Shown in pieces: positions 53,534-53,853 of a stretch of DNA of 53,853 nucleotides. The translations under genes were made by a program, and so were the position numbers. Numbering within the stretch: position 1 is the first letter of the stretch; each line of letters begins with the position of its first letter. Source of the stretch: CAZEIW01 sp964512305 (lineage in GTDB: Bacteria > Pseudomonadota > Gammaproteobacteria > Burkholderiales > Burkholderiaceae_F). The DNA lies in the NCBI GenBank assembly GCA_964512305.1, contig CAZEIW010000115.1:1-53853 (forward strand), read 5' to 3'. The notes below the pieces were generated by a model, which made no database searches, was not told the DNA's origin, and saw nothing but the letters and a program-made list of their open reading frames with translations.

Positions 53534-53733
53534 GAGCCTCCTGCCGCTTCGACGGCGGCACACCGACCATGAACCGCGTGCCAGCAAGAATGACGCTCGT
53601 GAATGCCGCGGGGGGTGCTCGAGGGGGGGCGCAGCCACCCCTCGAAGCCGATCCTCCCGCTTCTCGGTTCCGAGGCTGCCGGCGCCAAACGTCCTGCTCC
53701 GCCGCCCTTCGAAGCTACGGTTCATGGAAAGGG

Positions 53734-53853
53734 CTAGCGATAGAAGACGAAATTGGCCGAGAAGGCGACGCGCAGCAGCATGTTGACCTGGGCCGCCTCG
53801 CACTTCGAAGGCGGCAGGCCGCCGACCGTGTCGATGCGCTGGACGTAGCGGAC
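53734..53853 (-). CDS. DUF3455-domain protein, 5' part outside window
   Basis: Only the last 39 residues lie in the window. They read VRYVQRIDTVGG followed by a Pro-rich turn, a Cys-Glu-Ala-Ala motif and end SANFVFYR, the family signature of DUF3455 C-termini (Y-x-Q-R, a single Cys, then an Y/F-F-Y-R end). The gene continues past the right edge. These are secreted proteins without a known role. Based on this tail alone the call is fairly good but not certain. Confidence 0.7.
   Translation of the reverse strand, partial: VRYVQRIDTVGGLPPSKCEAAQVNMLLRVAFSANFVFYR

Noticed and set aside
53504..53803. 99-codon minus-strand frame near the right edge
   Set aside because: It overlaps the DUF3455 3' end in another frame and shows Arg/Ser/Gly-rich sequence typical of non-coding frames.

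Overview
The window is GC-rich chromosomal DNA with strong third-codon-position GC bias. Its housekeeping blocks point to a betaproteobacterium of the order Burkholderiales: xth divergent from pyrE, then gatBAC divergent from mreBCD, a STAS-domain gene in front of hslVU, and argB followed by a HAD nucleotidase and slmA. No rRNA, tRNA, CRISPR array, transposase or integrase was seen. The genus cannot be fixed from the sequence alone.

Layout: 1-8.6 kb is housekeeping (exodeoxyribonuclease III, orotate phosphoribosyltransferase, a periplasmic coiled-coil protein, the GatCAB amidotransferase operon with an extra 138-residue gene between gatA and gatB, and the cell-shape genes mreBCD). From 8.6-12.6 kb come a YedK/HMCES-type DNA-abasic-site protein and a fused isobutyryl-CoA mutase (IcmF). 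From 12.6-19.5 kb lies a mixed block: an exported-looking acetamidase/formamidase, a lipoprotein phosphoesterase related to AcpA/phospholipase C, a MaoC-fold hydratase, a class-C beta-lactamase-like serine hydrolase, a DauA-like FAD oxidoreductase and a glycine-zipper membrane protein. From 19.6-22.3 kb is a three-gene NMT1/SsuABC-type ABC importer. From 22.6-31.1 kb one long co-directional cluster holds a complete LIV-type (HAAT) ABC importer sandwiched between two acyl-CoA-ligase-like genes, suggesting uptake and CoA activation of a carboxylic acid.

From 31.1-41.8 kb the window returns to core functions: a DUF1801 protein, a double-STAS protein with HslVU protease, a CopZ-like metal-binding protein, argB, a HAD nucleotidase, SppA, SlmA, a MoeB/ThiF-type E1 enzyme and a TlpA-like thioredoxin. 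The stretch from 41.9-48.5 kb is the least conventional part: a LuxR-type regulator, a hybrid kinase with two histidine-kinase cores around one receiver, a divergent response regulator whose receiver has an insertion of about 50 residues, a TraU-like type IV secretion protein, and a PilT-like ATPase 8 bp behind it. I regard it as a possible signal-controlled secretion or pilus module, but function is inferred only from family membership and proximity.

From 48.6 kb to the end are an OPT-family transporter, an AT-richer (probably acquired) gene for a protein with two retropepsin-like DTG lobes, an esterase, a small secreted protein, and the 3' end of a DUF3455 gene cut by the window edge.
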